From Oligoflexia bacterium (GTDB lineage: Bacteria; Bdellovibrionota; UBA1018): a DNA stretch of 41,775 nucleotides. Shown here in pieces: positions 1 through 7,383 of this stretch. The position numbers and the translations under genes were made by a program. The notes under the pieces were generated by a model. The model was given only the letters and a program-made list of their open reading frames with translations, made no database searches and was not told the origin of the DNA. Position 1 is the first letter of the stretch. Every line of letters starts with the position of its first letter. The stretch is taken from NCBI GenBank assembly GCA_014376785.1, contig JACMQW010000097.1:1-41775 (forward strand), given 5' to 3'.

Positions 1-184
1 TAGCGGCTTGGACCTGCGCGCGATCCGGCGGTCTGAGGTGCCTCCAGCGGAACTCCCAAATTTCGTGGGCTTGAAAGTAGAGACCTGCATTAAACAAACG
101 CGCCCCCGTTTCCCACGCATCGAGATGATGCGCCGTGGGAATTTCCCCGGTAAAACATGCGGTCTTCGTTTGTGAGCCGGCCAT
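1..184 (-). CDS. DUF309 family protein, partial (N-terminal 61 residues)
   Basis: An open frame starts with ATG at 184-182 on the minus strand and runs off the left edge. About residues 26-44 read NAGLYFQAHEIWEFRWR, which matches the conserved core of the DUF309 family (N-x-G-x-Y-x-x-A-H-E-x-x-E-x-x-W-R). The family is short and helical and its biochemical role is unsettled; the HE and ExxW residues are its hallmark. The start lies 6 bp from the divergent ORF that begins at 191, so either that start is too far upstream or the two promoters overlap the coding ends. The family call is by motif; the C-terminal part cannot be judged. Confidence 0.75.
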   Translation of the reverse strand, partial: MAGSQTKTACFTGEIPTAHHLDAWETGARLFNAGLYFQAHEIWEFRWRHLRPPDRAQVQAA

Positions 185-190
185 TGCCTA

Positions 191-1663
191 ATGTATAGCC
201 TAAAGAGAATGACTGACGCACCCCCAACCCTGACTAAAATGAGATTGTGTGAGAGCGCATTTCCGCCTGCTGAAAAAAACGTCGAAACGGCTGGGCTGGG
301 GTTCGGAATGCTCCGCATCGATGTTGACTATGGGCCTCATCGATCTGCCGTCGAGGCCGCTTTGCGCGCCGGGGTTCGAGTCTTTGATTTGGGATCCATG
401 GAACGCACTGACCGATCTTCGTCTGCCTGGAAAAAGTTCAAATTCGTGCGGGAGATTTTCAAGGACTGCCAGTTTCCAGAAACACTCGAGTTTCTCATTC
501 GTGGGGACCTCGGGCAAGCCGCCCTTTTTCAAGAATGGCAAGCTCTCGGGAAAGACAATGACCATGGCAGAAGCGAACTCACGCCTGTTTTTACCTACCT
601 CGTTGCCGACCCCGAATTCGCGATCCGACAAGCAGCCGACCAGGAACATGCTGCACTCGAGCTTTATGAAAAGCTCACAAGTGAATTTAAATTTTTGGAA
701 GGACTCGCGGAAGCCGGGATCATCCGAGATTACGGCGTGGCGTCTGCCGGTTTTACCTACGCAAAAGAAGATCCCTACTTTCTATCGCTTTTTGCACTCT
801 ATCATGGTGAGGAAGGGTCAGCGCACTCTGCATTGAAATCGCACACTCCCTTCCCGCATTTCCGTGCCGTAGAATTTCCTTTCAACCTTTACGAATCGAG
901 CGCCTACCAATTCGAAAATCAATCGGATGGGCAATCAAACTTCACACTGCTCAAAGCCGCAGCGAAGTGCGGTTTCAGAACTTACGCGAGGCGGCCCCTC
1001 GATGCTCTAACAAATACTCAGCTTCTCCGGTTTATTTCGTATCCCGACCATCACCGTCTCGACTTAGACGCTGCCGTGATGCGGACCTTCCAAGTCGCAC
1101 TCGCTGCGGAGCTTGAAGTGGGGAAAGAGATCGAAGAATCGAAATCTCCAGCCTGGGCTCATCGACTGAAGAATTCACTGAAGCAAATCACCGATCCTGA
1201 ACAGTGGAAAGAAATTCGCCGTCGTCGAATCGACCGTGATTTGGAAATCATCTACGCCTCCCCTTCAGAACCCAGTCGCAAAATGGACCATTACCTGAGC
1301 GCAATGGAGGCATTGCTTTTAGCCATCCAACTTTGGTGCGAGAAAAAGGGAGCGGAAAGAAACGAACGCATTCGCGCTAAAATCGTATCCGCCGCACCGG
1401 CGTCGCGGGGGTCTGCAAACGGAAAGCCTTGGAGCTTGGCCGAAACGGCATTTCACCTTTACCGGTCCGTTCCTCATTTAGACTGTGTGCTTGTCGGGAT
1501 GCGATCACCGAAGTATGTCGAGATGGCATTAGGAATATTCAGCCTCGGGGAGAAGCCCCTGGACCCTGACGTTCTCGGACGGGCATTCGAGGCCGCCCAT
1601 AGCGCCATCCATGCCTCTTTAGAAATCGCAGAAAACCCCTCTCATCCGGAGATGTTGTCATGA
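191..1663 (+). CDS. aldo/keto reductase-like protein, probably non-canonical
   Basis: The 490-residue product has the outline of an aldo/keto reductase TIM barrel: TAGLGFGMLRID near the N-terminus, EAALRAGVRVFDLGSME (about 57-73), EAGIIRDYGVASAGF (about 175-190), and a C-terminal LAETAFHLYRSVPHLDCVLVGMRSP stretch like the family's NADPH-binding end. It is much longer than the usual 280-340 residues, with extra helical sequence around 290-400. Most of the catalytic tetrad is not visible: the Asp of FDLG is kept, but the usual AxxYG Tyr and the barrel Lys and His are not recognisable. It may be an inactive or repurposed barrel. The start is uncertain: no good Shine-Dalgarno is seen and ATG codons at 209 and 239 are alternatives. 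The stop overlaps the next ATG (ATGA), so it is translationally coupled to yhhQ. Confidence 0.7.
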   Translation: MYSLKRMTDAPPTLTKMRLCESAFPPAEKNVETAGLGFGMLRIDVDYGPHRSAVEAALRAGVRVFDLGSMERTDRSSSAWKKFKFVREIFKDCQFPETLEFLIRGDLGQAALFQEWQALGKDNDHGRSELTPVFTYLVADPEFAIRQAADQEHAALELYEKLTSEFKFLEGLAEAGIIRDYGVASAGFTYAKEDPYFLSLFALYHGEEGSAHSALKSHTPFPHFRAVEFPFNLYESSAYQFENQSDGQSNFTLLKAAAKCGFRTYARRPLDALTNTQLLRFISYPDHHRLDLDAAVMRTFQVALAAELEVGKEIEESKSPAWAHRLKNSLKQITDPEQWKEIRRRRIDRDLEIIYASPSEPSRKMDHYLSAMEALLLAIQLWCEKKGAERNERIRAKIVSAAPASRGSANGKPWSLAETAFHLYRSVPHLDCVLVGMRSPKYVEMALGIFSLGEKPLDPDVLGRAFEAAHSAIHASLEIAENPSHPEMLS

Positions 1664-2352
1664 CTGCTAAAAGCGAACTTCGCACCTACCGCTACTACGA
1701 TTTTGTGATGGTGGCTTTCGTCACCATTCTGCTCACCTCTAACCTCATCGGCGCCGCGAAAGTTTGCGAGTGGCACGGATTTACTTTTGGGGCTGGAATC
1801 TTCTTTTTCCCCCTCAGTTACGTTTTCGGAGACGTGATGACCGAAGTCTACGGCTACGCCCGAGCGAGAAAAATCGTGTGGGCTGGATTCGGAGCCATGA
1901 TTTACGCCATCATCATGGCCGAAATCATCATCCGCATGCCTCCGTCGCCCGGCTGGCCAAACCAAATTGCCTTAGAAACGATTTTCGGATCGGCGTGGCG
2001 AATCGTGATTGCATCGCTCACCGCTTATTTTTTCGGTGAATTCGTGAACTCTTACGTCATGGCAAAAATGAAGCTGATGACGGATGGAAAGTACCTTTGG
2101 ACCCGGACCATCGGCTCCACGATTGCGGGCGAGTTCGTGGATTCCCTGATTTTTTACCCGGTGGCTTTTTTGGGAGTTTGGGAAACATCACTGGTCTTGA
2201 AAGTGATGATCGGAAATTATTGCTTGAAAGTGCTTTGGGAAATTTTAGTCACGCCCTTCACTTACCGTTTAGTCCGTTTCCTAAAAGCGGCGGAGCACGA
2301 AGATTACTTCGACCGCGATACGGACTTTAGTCCCTTTAAACTGAAAGTGTGA
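1660..2352 (+). CDS. yhhQ: queuosine precursor transporter (DUF165/YhhQ family)
   Basis: A 230-residue polytopic inner-membrane protein with about six hydrophobic segments. The family signature VFGDVMTEVYGYARARK (about 51-67) is clear, as are the later GEFVNSYVMAKMK and GSTIAGEFVDSLIFYP segments. Family members import preQ0/preQ1 for queuosine modification of tRNA. The ATG overlaps the stop of the preceding aldo/keto-reductase-like gene, and hldD follows 4 bp downstream, so the three probably share a transcript. No queuosine synthesis gene or preQ1 riboswitch is visible here, so the substrate is inferred from the family only. Confidence 0.88.
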   Translation: MTAKSELRTYRYYDFVMVAFVTILLTSNLIGAAKVCEWHGFTFGAGIFFFPLSYVFGDVMTEVYGYARARKIVWAGFGAMIYAIIMAEIIIRMPPSPGWPNQIALETIFGSAWRIVIASLTAYFFGEFVNSYVMAKMKLMTDGKYLWTRTIGSTIAGEFVDSLIFYPVAFLGVWETSLVLKVMIGNYCLKVLWEILVTPFTYRLVRFLKAAEHEDYFDRDTDFSPFKLKV

Positions 2353-2356
2353 TCCA

Positions 2357-3364
2357 ATGCCGATTCTGAAAACACTCACTCCCACCGCCTCCTCCGCCCC
2401 CTGGTTAATCACCGGAGCGGGAGGATTTGTGGGTTCAAACTTCGTCGAGCATTGCAATGAACGGGGATTTCCCGTGATTTCCGTCGATGATCCGTCCTAT
2501 TTCCAAAACCGGAAAGAGCGACCCGGCAAGGACTTCGGCAGGATTATAGACCGAGAAAACCTTTTCACATGGCTTGAAAACGAGCGGCCCGAACTTGCGG
2601 GGGTGGTTCATCTCGGTGCGTGCACCGATACGGGGGAAATGGATGAGGAATACCTCGCCAAGATGAATCTGAATTATTCGAAACGCCTGTGGAATTACTG
2701 CACCGAACAGCAGCTTCCTTTCGTCTACGCTTCGTCGGCAGCGACCTACGGAGACGGCGAGTTCGGCTACGATGACGACGACCTTCTTACCGCGAAATTA
2801 AAACCCCTGAATCCTTACGGTGAATCGAAACGGGCTTTCGATGAGTGGGTGCTCGCCAAAGAGGCGGCAGGCTTTACTCCCTCTCATTGGGCGGGATTTA
2901 AGTTCTTCAACGTTTACGGGTATGGAGAGGCTCACAAGGGAAAGATGGCGAGCGTGATTCTCCATGCCTTTCGGCAAATCCAGGAAACGGGCGGAGCGAA
3001 ACTCTTTCAGAGCCATAAGGCCGGCATTCAAGACGGCGAGCAGAAGCGCGACTTCATTTTCGTCGGCGACGTGATCGATGTGATCTGTTTTTCCCTCCAA
3101 GAACCGATTCGCCGCGGAATCTATAACCTCGGTACAGGCACCGCGCGCACCTTTCTTGACCTCGTTCGAGCGACCTTTAAAGCGATGGGAAAACCTGAAA
3201 AGATCGAATTCGTGCCTACCCCCGAATCGCTTCGTGAGCGCTACCAGTACTTCACGGAAGCGAATATGGAGCGCCTGAGAGCGACGGGCTACAGCCAGCC
3301 TTTCACCTCATTAGAAGCCGGCGTTGCCGCCTATGTTCGACGTTTACAGAGCGAAAACGCCTAA
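2357..3364 (+). CDS. hldD: ADP-L-glycero-D-manno-heptose 6-epimerase
   Basis: An extended short-chain dehydrogenase/epimerase of 335 residues that makes ADP-L-glycero-beta-D-manno-heptose for the lipopolysaccharide inner core. The NAD(P)-binding GAGGFVG motif is at residues 20-26, the SSAATYG segment at about 126-132 and the catalytic YxxxK pair is Y154/K158 in NPYGESK. GACTDTGEMDEEY (88-99) and FNVYGYGEAHKGKMASV are typical of HldD rather than of other sugar epimerases. Length is normal for the family apart from a short N-terminal extension. It sits 4 bp behind yhhQ. Its presence implies heptose-containing LPS. Confidence 0.92.
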   Translation: MPILKTLTPTASSAPWLITGAGGFVGSNFVEHCNERGFPVISVDDPSYFQNRKERPGKDFGRIIDRENLFTWLENERPELAGVVHLGACTDTGEMDEEYLAKMNLNYSKRLWNYCTEQQLPFVYASSAATYGDGEFGYDDDDLLTAKLKPLNPYGESKRAFDEWVLAKEAAGFTPSHWAGFKFFNVYGYGEAHKGKMASVILHAFRQIQETGGAKLFQSHKAGIQDGEQKRDFIFVGDVIDVICFSLQEPIRRGIYNLGTGTARTFLDLVRATFKAMGKPEKIEFVPTPESLRERYQYFTEANMERLRATGYSQPFTSLEAGVAAYVRRLQSENA

Positions 3365-3390
3365 GATTCGGGAACCACCCTGCTTTCTGC

Positions 3391-3451
3391 TTGAAAGAAT
3401 GCGTTCTCCTCGGGTATTCCCACCAGCGAACCGACGCCTTAATCTGTCGGT
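3391..3451 (+). promoter_or_regulatory. possible rpsT promoter and leader hairpin
   Basis: A TTGAAA at 3391-3396, 17 bp and GTATTC at 3414-3419 resemble a sigma-70 type promoter with a weak -10. Downstream, ACCGAC (3430-3435) and GTCGGT (3446-3451) can form a 6-bp hairpin in the leader. The rpsT ribosome-binding site is probably AAAGGGA just before the start codon. All of this is by eye and unproven. Confidence 0.3.
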
Positions 3452-3471
3452 GATGAAAGGGATCCCTAGTC

Positions 3472-3849
3472 ATGGCAAATACCAAACAATCTTCGAAACG
3501 CGCCCGCCAAACCATTAAACGTGCAAAGCGGAACACGACCAATAAATCCATCACGAAAACCGTGGTTCGGATGGCCGTGGAAGCAATCTCCACTCTCGAT
3601 GCGAAAGCAGCCGAGCCCGCTTACAATGCCGCAGTGAAAGCTCTGGCAAAAGCGGCTTCAAAAGGCGCCATTCCAAAAGGCCGCGCTGCTCGCAAGATCA
3701 GCCGCCTCACCCGACTCGCTCGCAAGCCAAAAGTGGAAGCTGCAGCAGTAAAAGCCCCTGGTGCAAAAGCGGCTGCGAAAGCCGGCGCTGCAAAAGCGGC
3801 CGCAGCGACCAAAGCTGCCAAGGCTGCTGCAAAAACGACCTCCGCTTAA
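3472..3849 (+). CDS. rpsT: 30S ribosomal protein S20 with Lys/Ala-rich C-terminal extension
   Basis: The N-terminal 87 or so residues (MANTKQSSKRARQ..., ...NKSITKT..., ...GAIPKGRAARKISRL) are a normal S20, which binds the 5' domain of 16S rRNA. S20 usually ends at about 86-90 residues; this product has 125, and the extra 35-38 residues consist almost only of Ala, Lys, Gly and Thr, like a histone H1 tail. The extension is in frame and ends at a TAA just ahead of a strong terminator, so it is not a sequencing run-on. Whether the tail is kept on the ribosome or binds nucleic acid is unknown. Confidence 0.95.
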   Translation: MANTKQSSKRARQTIKRAKRNTTNKSITKTVVRMAVEAISTLDAKAAEPAYNAAVKALAKAASKGAIPKGRAARKISRLTRLARKPKVEAAAVKAPGAKAAAKAGAAKAAAATKAAKAAAKTTSA

Positions 3850-3931
3850 GCCTAACGGCTGATCCCATTCCACGAATGAACCCTCCGCTGAGCCTGAGGG
3901 AGATCATCACCGGAGTTCGATCGATCACTTT

Positions 3932-3966
3932 AAAAACCCCAGTGGCATCCCACTGGGGTTTTTTTA
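3932..3966. terminator. bidirectional intrinsic terminator between rpsT and holA
   Basis: AAAACCCCAGTG and its perfect complement CACTGGGGTTTT flank a short loop and are followed by a T tract (3959-3965) on the plus strand. The matching A run on the left becomes a T tract on the minus strand, so it can end both rpsT (+) and holA (-). The T tract overlaps the holA stop codon. Confidence 0.92.
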
Positions 3967-5001
3967 TTTGGAAACGCGGGCATGCTGGAGAACCAATGCG
4001 GTCCAAAATCCAAGTGGGTCGCGCGAAGTTTGTTTTGTTGAAAAATCCACCTCGGCCAATGATTTCGATAAATGGATCGCCTCCGCGAGTGTCCAAAACT
4101 TCGCGTAGCGGCCGAATCTCTCGGCCATGAACGAGCCGAGTTTCGATTCTCGCGTGCCTGCGTCCTGATCCTTCAGCAAGCTGATGAGCATTTTCACGTT
4201 CCATCCCAGAAGCCCGAGCAAAGGAAGAGCACTTTCGGGCGAGGTCGCGAAATGGGGAACTTCTGCCAAAGCGACTGGACCATCCCGGTGGAAAAAAGCG
4301 TCTACGAAATTTTCAGAGGCATTTTTACCTTCCGCCCCGCCTAACAAAACCGCTTCGCGGTCTTCCGTGCGCGCGACCGCCTCGATCTTTTCAAGTTCGC
4401 GCTCCACATGATCGAGTGACCAAGTATCCATCGCCCGAAGCGACGCGGTCTCTGGTTCGGAAAGCGTGAGTCCTTTTCTCTTCGCAAGGTAACCCACCCA
4501 AGCTTCGCGGTCTTGCTCCGGTATTTCCTCGCAGGGGACGCATGCCGCTTTTTCAAGGAGCGCTTTCGAAAACTTTTTTCTCTGATCGAGGTCTTTGGAT
4601 AAAAAAACGGTGACCGAAGCGCCACTGCCGATATCTGCAAACTCAGAAGCGCAAAGTTCGATGAGCGGCTCCGGGTGCTTCAAAAGGTGCGCTTGCTTTA
4701 CAATCACGAGTTTTCCCCCTCCCCCGAGTGAGAGAGACTGCGCGGAATCTAGAACTTCGGAAACTTCACAGTCGGCAGCATCAAGAACGGTTTCTCTAAA
4801 ACTCGTCGCGAAAATAGAAAACCCACCCCCTTGAGCGAATCCGCCAGCATCATCCCCCGCCTCTTCACCGAAGACTTTTGCCCGGATTCGCTTCACGAGT
4901 TCCCGGGACTTCATCCTTTCAGACCCAAAAAACCAGTAAACGGAGCGGATCTTTCCAGTCTCCAATTCTTTTTGAATCTGCTTGGGTTCCATTTTCGGCA
5001 T
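3964..5001 (-). CDS. holA: DNA polymerase III delta subunit
   Basis: A 345-residue protein with the HolA outline: an N-terminal SVYWFFGSERMKSRELVKRI segment (the P-loop-like AAA+ start), a central domain with DQRKKFSKALLEKAACV, and a helical C-terminal part. The delta subunit opens the beta clamp within the clamp loader. I place the start at ATG 5001-4999 because a GGAGAG Shine-Dalgarno lies at 5007-5012; the frame stays open upstream to a TTG at 5061, but that part is made of tandem repeat derived from lptE. The lptE-holA order is common in proteobacteria and supports both calls. It ends at the shared terminator with rpsT. Confidence 0.88.
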   Translation of the reverse strand: MPKMEPKQIQKELETGKIRSVYWFFGSERMKSRELVKRIRAKVFGEEAGDDAGGFAQGGGFSIFATSFRETVLDAADCEVSEVLDSAQSLSLGGGGKLVIVKQAHLLKHPEPLIELCASEFADIGSGASVTVFLSKDLDQRKKFSKALLEKAACVPCEEIPEQDREAWVGYLAKRKGLTLSEPETASLRAMDTWSLDHVERELEKIEAVARTEDREAVLLGGAEGKNASENFVDAFFHRDGPVALAEVPHFATSPESALPLLGLLGWNVKMLISLLKDQDAGTRESKLGSFMAERFGRYAKFWTLAEAIHLSKSLAEVDFSTKQTSRDPLGFWTALVLQHARVSK

Positions 5002-5023
5002 TTTACTCTCCGACTTAAAAATC

Positions 5024-5088
5024 GCTAAAAGCGCGCAACCATCGCCGCTAAAAGCGCGCAACCATCGCCGCTAAAAGCGCGCAACCAT
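5024..5088. repeat. 23-bp tandem repeat copied from the 3' end of lptE
   Basis: Two full 23-bp units (5024-5046, 5047-5069) and 19 bases of a third (5070-5088) are identical. Read on the minus strand, each carries the last codons of lptE, MVARF and its TAG stop. The unit overlapping 5071 is the genuine gene end; the other two fill most of the 69-bp gap between lptE and holA. The copies create extra ATG-stop mini-frames and an artificial upstream extension of the holA frame. Confidence 0.95.
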
Positions 5089-5700
5089 GGCTTCGTGCAC
5101 GTCTTGCATCATTCCGTGCGAAACCTCTTTCAAAGTCCGCTCAAATTCCGATTCATTGATCAAAGCAGAAGTGGTTCCAAATTCGGCCTTTTGGTTGTTC
5201 CCCGCAAATCGACGCGAACGAGTATAGGTCGAGCCCCAAACTTCCTCTTTCGAAACGCCGCCCTTTTGGCGACGAAGATGGAAAGAACAAGAAACCGTGG
5301 CAACGTATTCAGTCGCGACCGTGATTTGGATGGTCGTCACCGTCGTTGGATAAATCGAATCAGAAGAAGTGGTTGCGGAAGGAGTGTAGTAAGCTTGACC
5401 GACCGTGGAATCGAGAACCGCATCTGCCAGCTCCGGTCGATCGACCAGCTTGACGCGTTTACCGGCCAGGATGATTTGGATCAGTTCATTATAAAAAAGA
5501 TTTTCAATCCCTGCTTTGTAGCTCTCATTTTTTACCGGTGCGACATAAACACGCTCAACACCCGCTTCTTTCAAACTGTTTTGCTTGGTGCTCTGGAGGG
5601 AGTAGCCGCAGCCTGAGAAGAGCAAGGCAATCCCCACCGAACAAATCGGAAGCAAACCTCGTTTTAACGCTGTGCGAATCGAAAGTGTGCCTGGGTTCAT
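5071..5700 (-). CDS. lptE: LPS-assembly lipoprotein LptE
   Basis: A 209-residue outer-membrane lipoprotein. The N-terminus has basic residues, a hydrophobic stretch and the lipobox LFSGC with Cys31 as the lipidation site, followed by GYSLQST as in the LptE/RlpB family. The body has VERVYVAPVKNESYKAGIENLFYNEL, a typical LptE pattern. LptE plugs the LptD barrel that inserts LPS in the outer leaflet. The start chosen is ATG 5700-5698, preceded by GGGGAA; the frame stays open to 5835 but that stretch lies opposite dciA. It is followed by holA, the usual neighbour. Its 3' end has been tandemly duplicated. Confidence 0.87.
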   Translation of the reverse strand: MNPGTLSIRTALKRGLLPICSVGIALLFSGCGYSLQSTKQNSLKEAGVERVYVAPVKNESYKAGIENLFYNELIQIILAGKRVKLVDRPELADAVLDSTVGQAYYTPSATTSSDSIYPTTVTTIQITVATEYVATVSCSFHLRRQKGGVSKEEVWGSTYTRSRRFAGNNQKAEFGTTSALINESEFERTLKEVSHGMMQDVHEAMVARF

Positions 5701-5719
5701 GTATTCCCCGTCGTACCCC

Positions 5720-6118
5720 ATGGCCATTAACTCCATCAAGGATATCCTCGATAAGATCCGCGCGAAGAACCCCTCGCTCCAAAAGCGCCTAGAAGAGGCC
5801 CTGGCCGTGGACGCTTGGGAAAAAACCGTCGGCACTCAGATCGCCAATCACGCGCGGGCCCTGAAGGTCGAAGATGGTGTCCTGTGGATAGAAGTGGACC
5901 ATTCGGTCTGGCGGACCGAACTGCATCACCGGAAACGCCAGATTTTGGAAAAACTCAACGCTGCCGTTTATCCCGATGAACAAGGTCACGAGGGACTTCC
6001 GAAAAAAACGGGACAGAAAACCACGATCAAGGATCTTTTCCTGATCGAACCCAAGCGCGATTACGCGGCAAACGGAAAATCACGTTCCGCGACTTACCTC
6101 AAAAATACGAAAAATTAA
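5720..6118 (+). CDS. dciA: DciA-like DUF721 protein, replicative helicase loader candidate
   Basis: A 132-residue protein of the DUF721 family: SIKDILDKI at the N-terminus, [48 protein letters not shown] in the core. DciA proteins assist loading of the DnaB helicase where DnaC/DnaI is absent. The start chosen is ATG 5720; only 19 bp separate it from the divergent lptE start, so the promoters must overlap the coding ends. The C-terminal 39 bp overlap, tail to tail, the 3' end of the GYF-like gene on the other strand. The symbol is by family, not by experiment. Confidence 0.75.
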
Positions 6119-6553
6119 GTACGTGATCAGTAGAAAGAAAAGCCACAGGGCAACCCGAAGCGACCCGATGGTCTCGGGGCGATTCGGAATCGTTTCTTCC
6201 ACCGGCGTCACGACTGCGGCCGAACCTGTTTCACCCACCGGAGTCAAAGTCTGTGTGCTGATCGGCGCTGGGTGAGGAACGGCAGTTTCCGTTTCGGTTT
6301 CCGTCGCTTCCTCATGAAACTCATCTTTGCGTGGCAGAACAGCACCGAGGAGTGCTTTTGATTCCTCTCGTTCGTGGAGATAGATCCAATAGCCATCGCC
6401 GGCGCAAACCTCATCCCCTTCGCGCAAATCGCCGCGCGCCACTTGTTCAGCAACGAGTGCCCGGGAGAAAGGCCCATAGAGTCGGTTCTCTTTTGTTCGG
6501 ATCATGAACTTCGCGGCTAAATCTGTGATGACCGGTTTTTCGCCAGAATTCAT
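6080..6553 (-). CDS. GYF_2-like domain protein with C-terminal membrane anchor
   Basis: A 157-residue protein. Residues about 15-60 ([28 protein letters not shown]...[10 protein letters not shown]) resemble a GYF_2/DUF4339 domain, with the YGPFS core and a closing aromatic motif. A Thr/Pro/Glu-rich linker (about 75-125) leads to one hydrophobic segment near the end ([17 protein letters not shown]) and a very short tail, so it looks tail-anchored in the inner membrane with the domain in the cytoplasm. The start codon overlaps the mlaF stop (ATGA), giving translational coupling. No enzymatic motif is seen. It is probably an adaptor, possibly acting with the ABC ATPase; that is inference. Confidence 0.68.
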
Positions 6554-7359
6554 AGTTGAGACGCGCTCTCTTTCATCAAAGCATTCACCGTCCGCAGTTC
6601 CGCATCGAGAAAAGCACGAATCGCCGGATGAGTGGCTACCCGAAACGCATCGGGTTTACCCCAAAATACAATCTCTCCCTCGTGAAGAAACGCAATTTGA
6701 TCCGCGAGGAGCAGCGCAGAGGGAATATCATGGGAAATCACAATCGAAGTGAGGCGCAGTTCGCGCTTCAGCTTGGCGATCAGATCATCCACCGTGGTCC
6801 GAGTAACCGGATCGAGACCCGTCGTCGGTTCATCGTAGAGGAGGATGGAAGGTTCACGAATGATCGCCCTTGCAAGCGCCACCCGCTTTTTCATCCCACC
6901 CGAAATTTCATTCGGGAGTTTGTCGTGAGACTCGCGGTTCATCCCGAGCAAATCGAGCGCCTTCTGCACTTTATCCGTGATTTCCACCTCGCTCAGCTTC
7001 GTGTGCTCGCGCAGCGGAAAAGCGACATTCTCAAAAATCGTCATGTCATCGAAAAGGGCAGAGTTTTGGAAGAGCATTCCGAAGAGTTCGCGCTGCTTCA
7101 TGAGCTCGCGCCCCTTCAGCTTTGCCATATCTTTCCCGGCCACGATCACTTCTCCGGAGTCAGGCAAAAGAAGCCCAAGAATATGCTTCAGGGTGACGGA
7201 CTTTCCAGCACCGGAACTTCCGAGGATGTAAGTCAGCTCACCCGCAGGAAAATCGATGCTCACCCCTTTCAAAATCTGATCGCGTCCATCGCGAAAAGAT
7301 TTGAAAACATTCACAAGCTTGACTCCCGAAGGAGTGGGATTCGAGGTCCTGGTTTCCAT
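6550..7359 (-). CDS. mlaF: ABC transporter ATP-binding protein, MlaF/Ttg2A type
   Basis: A 269-residue ATPase. Walker A is GSSGAGKS (47-54), the Q-loop follows in [24 protein letters not shown], the signature is [13 protein letters not shown] (154-166) and Walker B is [13 protein letters not shown] (173-185). The [11 protein letters not shown] and [13 protein letters not shown] segments are typical of the phospholipid-transporting Mla/Ttg2/TGD family. In that family the ATPase pairs with MlaE permease and MlaD; neither is in this window. It follows alr by 24 bp and is coupled to a GYF-like tail-anchored protein. The symbol is by family resemblance. Confidence 0.82.
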
Positions 7360-7383
7360 TGCTTTAGGTCTTTCTCACTCTAG

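Noticed and set aside
1600-1660. preQ1 riboswitch ahead of yhhQ
   Set aside because: The gene overlaps the previous one and no aptamer-like stem or A-rich tail is present.
5002-5061. Upstream extension of holA to a TTG at 5061
   Set aside because: The added residues are encoded by the lptE-derived tandem repeat, and a GGAGAG site supports ATG 5001.
6556-7383. Plus-strand 275-residue frame
   Set aside because: It is exactly opposite mlaF, whose Walker A and B motifs are certain; the composition is that of an antisense shadow.
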